Source: Ichthyophis bannanicus
Lineage: Eukaryota; Chordata; Amphibia; Gymnophiona; Ichthyophiidae
Length of the DNA stretch: 64,000 nt
Direction of reading: 5' to 3'
Assembly: GCA_033557465.1 (NCBI GenBank)
Contig: CM066031.1
Location: 1,071,836,444 to 1,071,900,443 of the forward strand
Shown: positions 44,878-56,410 of the stretch, piece by piece
How positions within the stretch are numbered: the stretch's first letter is position 1
Layout of the letters: each line of letters starts with the position of its first letter
Made by a program: the position numbers and the translations under genes
The notes under the pieces: generated by a model
Told to the model about the DNA's origin: nothing
The model's database searches: none
The model's input: the letters and a program-made list of their open reading frames with translations, nothing else

Positions 44878-46164
44878 ATGTCATGTCTGTAGGCATGGGC
44901 ACTCCAAACCTGGCCAGTGCAGCACATGCACTCTCCCGTGCTGCAAATGCATTGTCCCCCCCCCCCCCCCCCCCCGAGAGTGTGTGGAATCATGGCAGGT
45001 TAGACATGGGGTTAGATGTTGGAGCAGTTGCTGGCGACACAAGCCACCATACCCTGCCTTTTTGTACTCTAACACTATCCTTGGAACTGTCACATGTGGT
45101 GCCCATGGGGAGCAAGTGAGGCTGTCATGCAGGCCCTCTGATGTAACACATGCAGACGCTGAGTAGGTCCACATAGGTTCTGGCCATGTGAACATAGGTT
45201 TTGGCCAGCAATGCCACCTCCGAAGGGCACATACTAAACATATATGGTACTGTTCCCTGCACCCTTACCGCCAACCCAACATTTACCTCCAGGCTCTGCC
45301 TTACCATATGGTGCCCGCCACCATATGGGGTTGCTGAATATCTGACCTGCAGCATATTGAATGCACAGGCATAAAGCCTGGGCACTGCATGCATGTACAG
45401 TGTATTGCTGAGACTCACACTACTCTGGAGACACACACACATATGACCCTGCTGTCCAAAAATGGTTCAGATTGGCATTCTTACCTGGCCCTTAGGCCTC
45501 CTTTGATGCTCCACCATTGTCAATGCCTGCTCAGTGTGCAGGCGCTATTAGTATGCTCTGCCATCCAACTGTGGGTGGTGCAGCTTCTCATTGTGGCAGC
45601 TGAGTGTGTGGACTCTTGCTGGACAAAATGTTGAGGATTGCACATGCTGATACAGTTCTGGAAATGGAGAATAAAGTAAACACACCTGGACATACATTTC
45701 CTGATCCAGAAGCTGCTCTTGAATCTGTGACCCTTCTCTCATACACACAACAGCCATGTGTTTGGAGCCACAGAGCAGTGATGTGGGTTTTTCAATCCAT
45801 GGGTATATATGTAGTCATTGTCAGGATGCATGAGGGCATAAGTTGGGGTATGCATATGTCTGCTTAGATCTCTGCAGGCTCTCTGTCATAGATGTCTGAC
45901 AAAGTATGTTCAGCAGGTCTGGGAGAGGGACATTTTGTTAGGTCTGTATGTTGCACTGCCTTGCTATGCTGCTGGTTCAACTGATATTCATGTCTTACAT
46001 ATGGGATCTGTCCAGTCAGAGGAATAGACCATGATACGTGAACACACACATTGCAGACCATAGGTGTACTAGAAGAATGACCAATGTTCCCATTTCATGG
46101 TGTGTGCTTGTGAGGCAGTCATGGAATAATCTTATATCTTGCAACCAACTTAGCTTTTTGGATT

Positions 46165-46230
46165 CACATGTGGCTCAGATGGTTGTAACTAAGGGGTCAC
46201 AGGTTCACACACAGATTATGGTCTTCATTT
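46165..46230 (+). other. tRNA-like module in Harbinger-like copy 2
   Basis: catgtggctcagatggttgt supplies an A-box-like tggctcagatgg, and ggtcacaggttcacacac supplies a weak B box. The pairing needed for a tRNA is absent. It is the same kind of module as in copies 1 and 3. Confidence 0.35.
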
Positions 46231-47359
46231 GGCAGGTGAGGGGGCAGCATGGGCATTTTCCTCTGACATGGGCTGTTATCATTTTGCATATTATTCCTGT
46301 CTCAGTAGTATATTTTCCCCCCACATGCATATAGCCACTCAATATGTGTAGTGGGGGGCATTCTGATCCTAGGGCCAGCCCATCCACTCAGAAAAGTAAT
46401 CGGGTGCCAGGGTCCAACGAACATGGTGGACAGCATGCCAGCCATTCCTTCCCTCCCTGCCATCGTGGCACAGATGCTGCTTCAGAGCTGCAGGTAGCCT
46501 TATTGAAGTTGCACACATGCAGCTAGGAACACTTGCCACTCCTGCCCCCTCCATCGGGAGATGTGGGCATGCATACTGTTACCTTAACTTGGCAGGGAGG
46601 GATCGCCATGTGCTCCTTTGTATCTGCTGCTGACATGCTTGCCATCCCACTGACAGTGGCAACTGCAGTGTTGCACCAGACACAAATTTAATCTGCAGCA
46701 TGCCGCAGCCATTGTGACCTCTACTCCCACCTCATACAATGCTGAGATAGCAGAATGGTGGTAATGGGGGTGGCGTGACATATTTTTGACTGTGGCAGCA
46801 TGTATATGTGCTGCCACTGTCAAAGTGGAGTCATATCAGACATCACAGATATATACCCTAGGCAGCGGCCTTGTCAGCCTTCTGGACCAGCCAGCCCCAC
46901 TGCATCACCCACATGACATTTCCTTTGCCAATTTGGAAACAACAACATTGTGCCCTTTCTTAATAGGTCACCATGCTGTTGCTGCCAATGGAGCACTACT
47001 ATTACAAATTTGGGAATTCTGGTGGGTGGAGCACATTGCATACATATAAATAGGCTCTCATCCCTCAGAAATAGCCCTTACCGTGAGCTTTCAGATGGCG
47101 TTAGGGTTCTCAGCACTGGGAGTTCTAATGTGCGCTAACATAACCCTGCGTTAAAGAAGCACATGCTGTCCCCACCCACTCTCCGCCCAATTAACACCCA
47201 CCTCTCCACCTCCTTTCACCTTAATACTACGGACCTGGCTTCCATACATTAATCCAGCATTATCAGTGCTTTCTGTAGCATTAACAGCTCATGAGCACCA
47301 ATAACGCCTGTTAATGGTACCTTTGCTCCCTTACCACCCTTTAGTAAACATACCCCTAA

Positions 47360-49192
47360 GTTTGCATAATGGTTATGAATGTTTTATCACAAGGTCTAAC
47401 AGGGTTATCAACATGAATGTTGAAATTGCCAAAAATGATTAAATTAGTAAAATATAATGAGAGATCAGCAATCATGGAACAGTGAGCATCCCATTTGTAG
47501 CATCCATAGAAAAAAGGCAGTAAAGCAATAAAAGATGGATCAAGGAAGTGGCATCAAGCTTGAACAATAAGACTTCAGGGTATCCCAGGAGTGTTAGCCA
47601 ATGTAAAGAAGTCTGAGAAAATTAGTGTTACATCCACTCTCCCCTGATCTTATTTTTATGGGGACAGAAAAAAAGGTGAAGTCAGCTAGTAGATGGAACT
47701 TAAAGACCTAACTATGGATATCTGAGAGGGGAGAAAGGTCAGGAAATATCAGAGAGATATGTTCAAATATTTAATAAAGCACAAAAACTAAACTTTTTTC
47801 AAAGGAAAAGAACTCTAGAACAAAGAGTCGCGATATGAGGCTCGAATGGGATAGGCTGAGGAGCAATGTTCAAGAAATATTTTTAAGGAAAGGGTGGTGG
47901 GTACATGGAATGTCCTCCTGCAACAGGTGATAGTGATTACTCCAGGATGGGGTATTTACTTATGTGATGGTGTTGTTGACCCTCAGACTCTGTTCCTTCT
48001 CAAGGAATGGTGGCCTTGCTTTAATATCATTTTTCTTATTTCAGCATGGTGCCCCTATCCTTAAGATGGTGCTCCTACCCATATGAGCCTAACTGATCCC
48101 AGGAGTATGGTCTTGTCCTTCTCAAAATGCAACTGCCTCTAGACCTGCAATCCTGACTTTGGAATGTGCCTCTGCCCTAAATACGATGATCTTGTCCTCG
48201 GGAAAGTGGTCTTGCCTCTACAATAATGGCTCTTGCTCCCAGAACTGCTCTCAAACATAATAACATTTCCTTTGTCCTCAAGAATGTGCTTCTGCCACCA
48301 GCCTGAGTTGTTTACCCCTGGATGAATCTCCTGGGTCCCCTACACTGTCTTCTCCCTCCCCTAACAGTGTTCCAACACTCAAGACTGAAGTCATGTCCAT
48401 TGAAGTGAAATTCTACTCTCCAGATACATATCTATCCCAGGATTGTGCTTCTGCTCCCAAGATAATCCTTCTGCAGCCAGGAATATGTTCCTTCCCCCAA
48501 GAGGGTTCTCTTACTTCTACAATCACTTGTGCTTTTGCATAAGGACTTTGCTGCTGCCCACAACACCATGCTGCTGACCTTGTCTGTCAATTTCTTTTTC
48601 CTTCAGTTGCTTGCAGCTGCTAATAAAGGGCCTCCTGAAGTATAACAATGTTTTTCTTTTAGGAGCACTGGAACATTGGCAGGCAAATAACAGCCTTGTC
48701 TATTTGCAATTCTCACGTGTGTAATTTGGACCCTAAAAATAGATGCTTGTTATTAGCAAAATGCATTCTCTTTCCAGGCATCAGCAAAAACGTTCCAGAG
48801 AGAGGAAGGCAGAGAATTCATTTCAATGAGGAACATGTACTCAACAGGCCAGCCAGCTACATGCTTCTGCATCTCAATAGCTTTCTTGTTTATTATTTCT
48901 TCTCTTCCTTTACCTTCAAGCCTAATCCCTCTAGTTTCATCTATTTCCTTCAGCCTTTTGTCACTGGAATCAATTCATTCATTTCACAGCAAGCTCAGGT
49001 GAATAGTTACAATAGTTGGGCTGTCTGTTGAATGAAAAAAATGTCATTCCAAGCTGGAGCAGAGGCAATGCAGGAGGCCAAATACAATGAACGGGATATG
49101 CATGAAAATCTGTCTCATGCATATGCCTGAGGGATATCATAAAAACCGTGCCTATTTGTGGACCATGAAGACCAGGAATGAATCCTCTAGAG
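47360..49192. other. No gene; CR1 relic and degenerate tandem repeat
   Basis: A CR1-type C-terminal relic (MRLEWDRLRSNVQEIFLRKG, then TWNVLLQQ-like) lies at 47735-47965 on the + strand. It is followed by imperfect short repeats at 47980-48560. The frame at 48696-49031 has no family signature. The rest is anonymous. Confidence 0.5.
47980..48560. repeat. Degenerate ~25-45-bp tandem repeat
   Basis: A pyrimidine-rich motif recurs with many changes: (t/c)ct(t/c)ctcaaga-atg(g/t)t(c/g)ct(t/c)(t/c)tgccc. Examples are atccttaagatggtgctcct (about 48058), tcctcgggaaagtggtcttg (48196), tcctcaagaatgtgcttctg (48275), cccaagataatccttctgca (48455) and cccaagagggttctcttact (48496). It looks like an old minisatellite. 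Confidence 0.6.
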
Positions 49193-49378
49193 CAGGGGTC
49201 TCAAACTCCAGACCTGGAGGGCCACAAACCAGTCAGGTTTTCAGGGTATCCCTAATGAATATGCATGAATATATTTTCATGCACTGTGTATGCAAATATA
49301 TCTCATGCATATTCATTAGGGATACCCTGAAAACCTGACTGGTTTGCGGCCCTCCAGAACTGGAGTTTGAGACCCCTG
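49193..49378. mobile_element. Palindromic hAT-type MITE with perfect 8-bp duplication
   Basis: The 186-bp element runs from caggggtctcaaactccag to ctggagtttgagacccctg and is almost a full palindrome through catgcatattcattagggat. It is flanked by ctctagag at 49185-49192 and 49379-49386. Termini of CAGGGGT type with an 8-bp duplication are classic for non-autonomous hAT elements. Confidence 0.9.
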
Positions 49379-50137
49379 CTCTAGAGAATATTTCCTGAGG
49401 AGTTTGGAGGTCGTGGTGGTGCATTTTTCTTAAGTGCCTTGGAGATTCCAGCCTGACCTGTGAGGGACCGAACCCAAGTGCATCGCAACATGATAGGGAG
49501 GAAGACATTCATAATTTTGGTACTTTTGATTTTGGAATTTTTGGAATTTCTTGTGCTTCTAGCCCCTAGCATGGATCTCTAAGCTGATTGATTGGTATTT
49601 TAGGGATTTTTGAGAAAAGGTCCTATGGCATAGATATCAATTTCTAGATACCTTGCCCAGATACTTGTGAAGAAAATATCAACTGCTACTGGAATATGTG
49701 TGCTTGTCTTTCAGACAACGAGGAAACGGGATGCCATACAGTGGCCCAAAAAGAGTTGGTGTCTTACAGGCGAAGATTGGGATTAAGCAAGTGGACCAGT
49801 CTGGCTAGAAACTAAGGAGTAAGATACCTGTCACAGCCAATAACCAAAGTGAAGCACTATCAGAGAAAATAAAGAGACAACTTCTGATAATTTGTGGTTT
49901 GGACTATTGTGATTTTTCCCTTTTTTCTTCTTTATTACTTTTGGGGGTATGTTTACTAAACTGCGTTAGTGCAATTCGCATTAGGAGCCGCGGTAGTGAC
50001 AGAAACCCCTGATAAGGACATGGGCGGTACATCGTTACCACTAACGCGCGTTCCAAAAACTAATGAGCGTTACAGGGCGCCATGGCGCATTACTGCGCGT
50101 TAATCATAAGAAGGCGTACAGACACAAAGCACTGAAA

Positions 50138-50205
50138 CAGAGCTGTAGCACAATGGTTACGGTACTGACCGCTGTTACAGGCAGCATGGGTTTGAGTCCC
50201 CAGTG
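50138..50205 (+). other. tRNA-like module with good A and B boxes
   Basis: gagctgtagcacaatggtta contains a consensus A box (tagcacaatgg), and gcatgggtttgagtccccag contains a B box (ggtttgagtcc). Box spacing is tRNA-like (about 40 bp). Stem pairing outside the T arm is poor. It is nearly identical to the module at 26287. Confidence 0.5.
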
Positions 50206-50409
50206 TGCCTAACGCATCACCCTGTACATTACATAGGGAATGAGGAGGCATGTTTTTCTTTACGTTCAGTAGTGGTGTCAGAAACACACCCTCGGAGTGT
50301 GCCTAGCCACGTACGTTGGTGCGTGCGTGGCTGCGTGCGTTGGTGCGTGCGTACAATCGTACGTGTGTTTTTACCAGCGTGGGCACCTTATATTACAGAC
50401 TCTTTAGGG

Positions 50410-50560
50410 CAGGGGTAGGGAACCCTGGTCCTGGAGAGCCGCAGACCAGTCAGGTTTTCGGGATATCCCTAATGAATATGCATGAGATATATATGCATTA
50501 GAGACATCCTGCCAACCTGACTGGTTTGTGGCCCTCCAGGGCTGGATTTGGAGACCCCTG
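50410..50560. mobile_element. hAT-type MITE, second copy
   Basis: It starts caggggtagggaaccctggt and ends tttggagacccctg, with accagtcaggttttcgggat and tgccaacctgactggtttgt as inner inverted repeats, as in the element at 49193. The flanking 8-mers do not match well, so the duplication has decayed. Confidence 0.75.
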
Positions 50561-50924
50561 CCTTACACCTCTGTCATTTAAGATTGTGAGTGGGCAAGGT
50601 GCAGATGTCCTAGACATCGAAAGGGTATATAGAATGTGTCACATTCCTCCTCAATTCTCACCACCACCAAAAAGTTGTCTAATAGACAATATTTTGGCCT
50701 GGATATGGTAAGCTGCACCCCACCACTATCTGATATTCTCCTGCTGCAAGCCATCAGCCACTGCACCTGCAAACCACTCCATCAAGACAGATACCAGCTG
50801 CAAACAGCCTGCTAGCTAGTCAATAGTGCATGTACCCAGTGGAGATGCATGCACCCAGAACTGGCATGTCAGCATACACAGCAAGCAGATAAATCAGTGA
50901 CTAGGCCCAAAAAGAAACCCATAT

Positions 50925-53900
50925 TTATTTTATTTATTTATTTATTTATTTATCTAATTCTTCTATACCGCCCCTTCCAGAGATCAGGGGCGGTTTACAT
51001 GGAACAAAGTAAACAAATTTGTACACTAATGTATACATTACATGGAACATAGTTTTTTAACTTTATACAGATAATATTTAGTAACTTTATACAGATAATA
51101 TTTAGTAACTTTATAACTTTCTAACTTTATACAGATAACTGTGCATTAATTGTTGTAACTATTTACATTTTGTATATAATTATAAATTTCTGTATCGTAG
51201 TGTCAAACAGAGTATTCTACCTTGTTTACCGGTAGTCAGGGTCATATATGTGTGCGGAGGAATTTATTTCCTTTTTCTCTTGAGAGTGTTTTGGGGTGTC
51301 TGTGATGGGTGTAAGTGGTGGGTGTATGTGTGTGGGTAGTTGAGTGTAATTTTAGGGCTTTGTGTTTGAGTGTCTTGGGATGGTATGTGGTTGGACTTGG
51401 GGGTAAGGGATTTCAAAGTGTTCGGAGAAAAGGTATGTCTTGAGTTCCTTTCTAAATTGGGTGAGGTCTTTTATGATCCGAAGGTTTATTGGGAGATCAT
51501 TCCAGAGCATGGGGGCAGTGAATGTGAAGGCTCTGGTGCTGGTGGATTTTTTAGTTCTTTTGAATGATTTTGGTATTTCAAGTGAGTGTGTTGCGTTTAG
51601 TCTGCGGGTTCTTGATTCAGATGGGGCATGTAATAGTGTGGTTAGATATGAAGGGGCGATGTTGTTCAGGAGCTTGAATGTGGTTAGGAGGATTTTATAT
51701 CTGATTCTGCTATTTATAGGGAGCCAATGAAGTTCTAGCATTATTGGGGTTACATGATCTGCTAGGCTGGCTTTAGTGACTACTTTCGCACAGATGTTCT
51801 GAGCTCTTTGAAGCAGGTATGTACTTTTTTGTGGTAGGCCAATTAAGAGACTATTACAATAGTCAAAGTGTGGGGTGATGAGTGTGTTAACAACTGATCT
51901 AAAGTCTTGGGTGTCTAGAAGGGGCCTTAGATGTTGTATGGTTTTGAGTTTGTAGAATATAGTTTTTACTGTCTGTTTTATATGCGGTATCATGGTAAGT
52001 GTGTGATCTATTATTACACCTAGGTATTTTACCTCTTTTTTGACTGGAATTGTAGTATTTATGATTGAGATTGATGTTGGATAGGTGTCTTCAGTCATAG
52101 GTGGTCTTGTTACAAACATTGCTTCTGTTTTTTTGAGATTGATGCTAAGGTAGTTAGATTCCATCCAGGAGGTGGTTTCCACCATGCATTTTGATAAGGC
52201 ATCATAGGTAGGGTTTTTGGTAGATATGGGGAGAGCAAGCATGATGTCATCAGCATAGATAAAGTGACTGATTTTGTGTTTTCTGAATATTTCTGTAATG
52301 GGTTGGAGGTACAGGTTGAAAAGGAGGGCAGAAAGGGCGGATCCTTGGGGTATTCCTTGTCCTTGGGGGAAGGTTTCCGATACTTCCTGGTCTATTTGAA
52401 CACGTATTAGTCTATTTGTGATGTAAGACTTAAACCAATTGAGTACTGTCCCACCTATTCCTAGATTTTCTAGTCTATTGATCAAGGTAAGGTGGTTGAT
52501 GTTGTCAAAGGCGGCAGAAATGTCTAAGAAAAGGAGTATGAAGCCTTGACTGCTATCATCTGTGCCTCTAATGAGGAAGTCTATCAGTGTAATTAGTAGG
52601 GTTTCTACACCGTGATAGGGGCGGAAGCCAAACTGGTGAGAGTCTAAGGGTTTGTGTTCATCGATATAGTCTTGTAGTTGTAGTTGGACGTTTTTTTCTA
52701 TTATTTTAGCTATAAATGGAATGCTGGCTATCGGTCTGTAAGAGTTTGGGTCTTTTGAGTCTAGTTTATTGTTTTTTATTATTGGTCGAAGCGTAGTGAG
52801 TTTTAGGGCATTGGGCATGATGCCCTGATTAAGGGATTGATTCACTATGTGTTGGATGTTTTCGGTGAGTTCTTCCTTTGTGCATTTGATCCATGACACA
52901 GGACATGGGTCAAGTGGGGAAGTTGTGGTGTTGATAAGTGTTATGATCCTGAGTAGGTGTTTTTGGTCTATCATGTGAAAGGAGATCCATGTGTTATTAG
53001 ATTCAGTGTTTGGAGGCAGTATCATTGGTATAGTGTTGGATTTGTACTTTAGTTTTTCTGCAAAGTGGGTTGCTAAGGTCTGTATGCTTATAGTTGATTG
53101 TTTTGTCTCTTGGTTTTTAGCTTTTGTCAAAGTTTTTACGATTGCGAATAGTTCTCTGGGGCGGTTGATAGCCATGTTTATTACTTTGGAGTGGTAATCC
53201 TTTTTTGACTTGTTAATTGCATTTTTGTAATTGTTGAGGGTGGTCATATATTGGGTTTTATTTTCGTCAGATTTAGTTTTCCTCCATATCTTTTCTTGTT
53301 TCCTCAATTGTTTTTTTTAGATTTGCTAGTTCTCTTGTGAACCATTTTTCTGTCTTTTTTATTTGTTTATGCATGGTATGTGTGGGGGTAGCTGCTTTCT
53401 GGACTGTTAGATTCCAGTTGTTTACAGTAGAGTCAATGTCAGGGAGGTTTGTGTCGAGTATGGGTAGTACTTTGTCAAGGAAGTTAGCTTTGTCAAAGTG
53501 TGCAAATCGAGATATGTGGGGTGAGGAGTTTGTTTTATTCAGTGTTGTCTGAGCTGGGAGGTGGAGTGTAATAAGGTAATGATCAGACCATGGTACTTCT
53601 GTTATAGTTGGAGGGGTATGTTGGTGGTGATTATTATGAAGAGAGGAGGGGAGGAAGATGAGATCTAGGGTGTTGCCTTTTATGTGGGTGGGAGCATGTA
53701 TTATCTGTGTATAACCCATTTGGGTCATGGCATCCATGAAGTTGTCTGATTGGGAGTTATGTAGGGAAGGGAGATTCAAATCACCTAAGATTATGAGTGG
53801 TTTGTTTGGTGATGCTGTGCATGCATGTTCTAAGATGGGGGAGAGGTTTTTTTGATCAGTTGAAGGGGGTCTATATATGAGAGTAAGTGCAAGGGTTCTA

Positions 53901-54442
53901 TTTTCTATGTTGATGATGTCTATTCCATCTATATTATTTAAGCTTGTTAAGGTGAACTGTAGGTCTTTTTTAGCGAATATGAGAGCGCCACCTCCTCTTT
54001 TTGCATCTCGATGGCAGCTGAATGTGTCATATTGATGTGATGTTAGCTGGTTTAGTAGTACGGTGTCCGTGGGAGTGAGCCATGTCTCAGTAATGCAGAT
54101 GATTTCAGGGTTTGTGTCTTTTATCATGTCATTGATGATTGGTATTTTATTTCGTATAGATCTAACGTTTATTAAGATGAGCTTTGTTTGGTTGTCTATG
54201 TTGGATGTGTTGTTGCTTAAGCCAGTGTGTGGCTGGTGTCTTATTTGGATGAGTCTGCGATGGTGTCTGTTTGAGTTATGGCTTGAGTAATTATTGTGGG
54301 GGTGTGTGTAGGTTGAACAGTGTGGTGTGTTTTGGTGAGGATTGTGGGTATTGATAATGTTGTTATATGGGTTTCGGTAATGAGTATGTATGATGGGGAT
54401 ATGATTGTATGTGTTTTGATTGGTTTTGTACGAGTAGATATC
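50925..54442 (-). mobile_element. L2 LINE, long and nearly intact
   Basis: The 3' end (left) carries an (ATTT)n tail and the ataccgccccttccagagat signature. Coding sequence extends to about 54440, where the element is truncated before a clear ORF2 start. Comparison with Harbinger-like copy 1 places the insertion in cccatat/tatcac sequence of copy 3. Only one main frame break is seen, so this is one of the youngest LINEs here. Confidence 0.88.
51352..54442 (-). pseudogene. L2 ORF2: APE endonuclease plus RT, one frameshift
   Basis: The APE part (54448-53273) has ILINVRSIRNK, IICITETWLTP, GGALIFAKKDL, IILGDLNLPSL and WSDHYLITLHLP. The RT part (53307-51352) has PLDPCPVSWI, NSYRPIASIPFIAKIIEK, QFGFRPYHGVETLL, LFLDISAAFDNINH, QGIPQGSALSALLFNLYL, the catalytic YADD box, then a C-terminal tail to WNDLPINLRIIKDLTQFR. 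The two frames overlap by about 35 bp near 53290, so one indel separates them. The start near 54442 is not an ATG, and the true N-terminus is probably missing. Confidence 0.88.
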
Positions 54443-55195
54443 TATCACATGAGAGAAATACTATATAGCACTATGGGGGTGCCTAGCCATGCTGTGGTCA
54501 CTGCACAGTCAGGGTGAGAGTGATCTCTCAGCAGGACATACTGAGGTCACCCTGTCTGTGTAGGTGGTGGCCGGGCACTAAAATGTCCCAGTCAGTGCCC
54601 TATGCCCTGTGCAGATGCACCCTGGCCAGGCCACCCTGTCCGGCCTATACCCATGGTACCTTGCTCCTCATTATGCACATTGGCAGCCCAATACTGGCAA
54701 CATTGCTGGCAGTATGGGCTGTGGAAGGTGTTTGCAGCCACCACACACTGGATAGACAGACAGCCACCCCCACACCTATGCCAGCATTGTGCTACTATAG
54801 GGGTGTTCAGCAGCCATACCCACCACACCAGTCCTGGGCATAGTACAGGCATGGATATGGTACGCAATACTGTTGGGGGTCACTCCCTAGGGTGGTAAAC
54901 ACTATCAGAGACCAGACCTGCAGCACACACCGCAGACATCAGAATGACTGTTATGGTGGGGCTCAATGAGCAAAATGTGCTTAACATAGGCATTGATATC
55001 TGCCAGTTATCATAGGAAACGTTTAATGGCTGTGTACCATATACCCAGGTGTAGGGTGGCATTGCTAAGGTATGCAACTGCTAGTATTGGGAGATACAGG
55101 CAGGGCCCAATGTCCTGCCTCTCCAGGAGGCATTGGCCAATGGACCTGTGGGGGTGTGTGGGGGTGTGTCTGGCCCTGTTGGCTGCTGCTTTACG

Positions 55196-55390
55196 GCAGA
55201 GTTCCCCAACTCTAGTCCTGGTGTGCCAAACACTGTTCGGGTTTTCATGCTGTCCCTCATAAATATGCATGAGCTACATCTGCATACCATGGGGGTGGTG
55301 CATAGATATGCAGCACAGGCATCTTTATTAGAGGCAGCATGGAACCTGAATGGTGTGGGGCCCTCCAGGACTGCATTTGGGAGACTCTGC
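55196..55390. mobile_element. Degraded hAT-type MITE in Harbinger-like copy 3
   Basis: Landmarks are cccaactctagtcctggtgt, ttcgggttttcatgctgtcc, aatatgcatgagctacat and gccctccaggactgcatttg. It is the counterpart of 24525-24705 and therefore older than the split of the two Harbinger-like copies. Confidence 0.55.
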
Positions 55391-55549
55391 TCTAGGTAAT
55401 GCGTCTGTTTATGGTGTCTGTGTATGGTGTGGTAAAATATAGGCGTATTAACCATGCTTATGTTCTCTGCAATAAAGGAGTGTCCTTACTATCACTGTTT
55501 AGTGCTGGATAAAACTATGGGAACTGGGTTGGCAGGAGCCCCAGCTGGG

Positions 55550-55612
55550 ATTTGAACCAGTGACCCTCTGGTCTTACAGGCACTGGCTGTGTCCGTTACA
55601 CCACACTGTGGT
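55550..55612 (-). other. tRNA-like module, reverse orientation
   Basis: On the minus strand, ccacagtgtggtgtaacgga is followed by gggtcactggttcaaatccc. The B box (ggttcaaatcc) is perfect and the A box is degenerate. It corresponds to the module at 23846 in copy 1. Confidence 0.45.
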
Positions 55613-55774
55613 CACAGAGACAGTGCAGTCCCTGGAGATAGGAATCCTGGCCGGACGAGTCAGAAACCCTGCTCTGCACAATTTTACTGTGGGCTCATTT
55701 ACCTTGTACAGAGACAAAGGTGCAAATAAGCCTCATAAATGACCTCTAGGAAAGGGGCAATAACCCATGACCAA

Positions 55775-55954
55775 GCTGGGCAACAGTGATATAAATGGGC
55801 AACCATAAAAACACTCCCAGGAAAGCTCCAATAAAATGCAATGCTTTTTGAAAGGGTCTACGGAGCTTAGACCCTTCCAAACATCATTTCCTTTTTTTGG
55901 AGCTTTCCTGAGAGTGTTTTTTATGGTTGCCCATTAATATCACTGTTGCCCAGC
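55775..55954. repeat. Fold-back of ~70-bp arms
   Basis: Left arm: agctgggcaacagtgatat, gggcaaccataaaaacactc, aggaaagctccaa. Right arm: ttggagctttcct, gagtgttttttatggttgcc, atatcactgttgcccagct. Inner copies of aagggtctacggagctt and its partner aagg(g)tct extend it. The same fold-back, more decayed, is at 23490-23690 in copy 1. Confidence 0.85.
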
Positions 55955-56282
55955 TGGATCATAATGTTTTTGGAATTTGTTGTGGTCATTTTCAATTTAT
56001 ATTTGCTATTTTGTTCTGTGCACATGTATCACACTGCTCACGTTTTGCAGGTTTCCCCGGTTTTGCTGTACATTGCTGACGGAAATGGTTTCTCTTCCCT
56101 TTAATATGCCTTTAACGGCAGGTTTTCATTCGCGTTGGGATTCAGCTCTGAAATTCAGCGCGTTAGTGTGAAGGGAGCCTCTCCCCGCCCACTCTCCGCC
56201 CATTGACCCCTTCATTCCGCCCACTCTCCACCTTCCGTGCTGTTTTAACGCGCCGCGGGGGTTTACGATCGTTAACTGCGGT

Positions 56283-56374
56283 TTGCGCGCGTAATGTACG
56301 GTTAATGATCGTTCGCACGTCAGAACGCGCGTTCGGATGTGCGAACGATCGTTAACCGTACATTACGCGCGTTA
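56283..56374. repeat. CpG-rich hairpin near the end of Harbinger-like copy 3
   Basis: Arms of about 34 bp: gcgcgcgtaatgtacggtta...cgttcgcac (56285-56318) and gtgcgaacg...taaccgtacattacgcgcg (56339-56372). A 20-bp loop contains gaacgcgcgttc. It contains more than ten CpGs in an otherwise CpG-poor region. Confidence 0.85.
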
Positions 56375-56410
56375 TTCACGTTTACCGCGGTTTAGTAAAC
56401 ATACCCCTTG

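Larger units (their letters stand above)
42051..47356. mobile_element. PIF/Harbinger-like non-autonomous element, copy 2
   Basis: The ends ggggtatgtttactaaa (42051) and ctttagtaaacatacccc (47356) are flanked by TAA at 42048-42050 and 47357-47359. The 5.3-kb interior has no recognisable transposase. It contains an L2 tail (44342-44877), a tRNA-like module near 46165-46230, a tRNA/SINE-like remnant near 43250-43316 and long C-runs (44957-44976). Subterminal sequence such as cactctccgccca (47177-47189) is shared with copy 3. Confidence 0.7.
49944..56407 (-). mobile_element. PIF/Harbinger-like non-autonomous element, copy 3
   Basis: The ends ggggtatgtttactaaa (49944) and tttagtaaacatacccc (56407) are flanked by ttg at 49941-49943 and 56408-56410. 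The interior is largely the reverse complement of copy 1: 54480-54900 matches 25040-25430, and 55985-56105 matches 23340-23440. An L2 inserted at 50925-54442; without it the element is about 2.9 kb. A MITE, tRNA-like modules and two large fold-backs are present, but no transposase. Confidence 0.75.

Noticed and set aside
44957..44976. Long C-run as a regulatory site
   Set aside because: Simple homopolymer of the kind frequent here; no other signal beside it.
48696..49031. 111-codon + strand open frame
   Set aside because: No domain, no conserved neighbour and no homologous copy in the window; plausible by chance.
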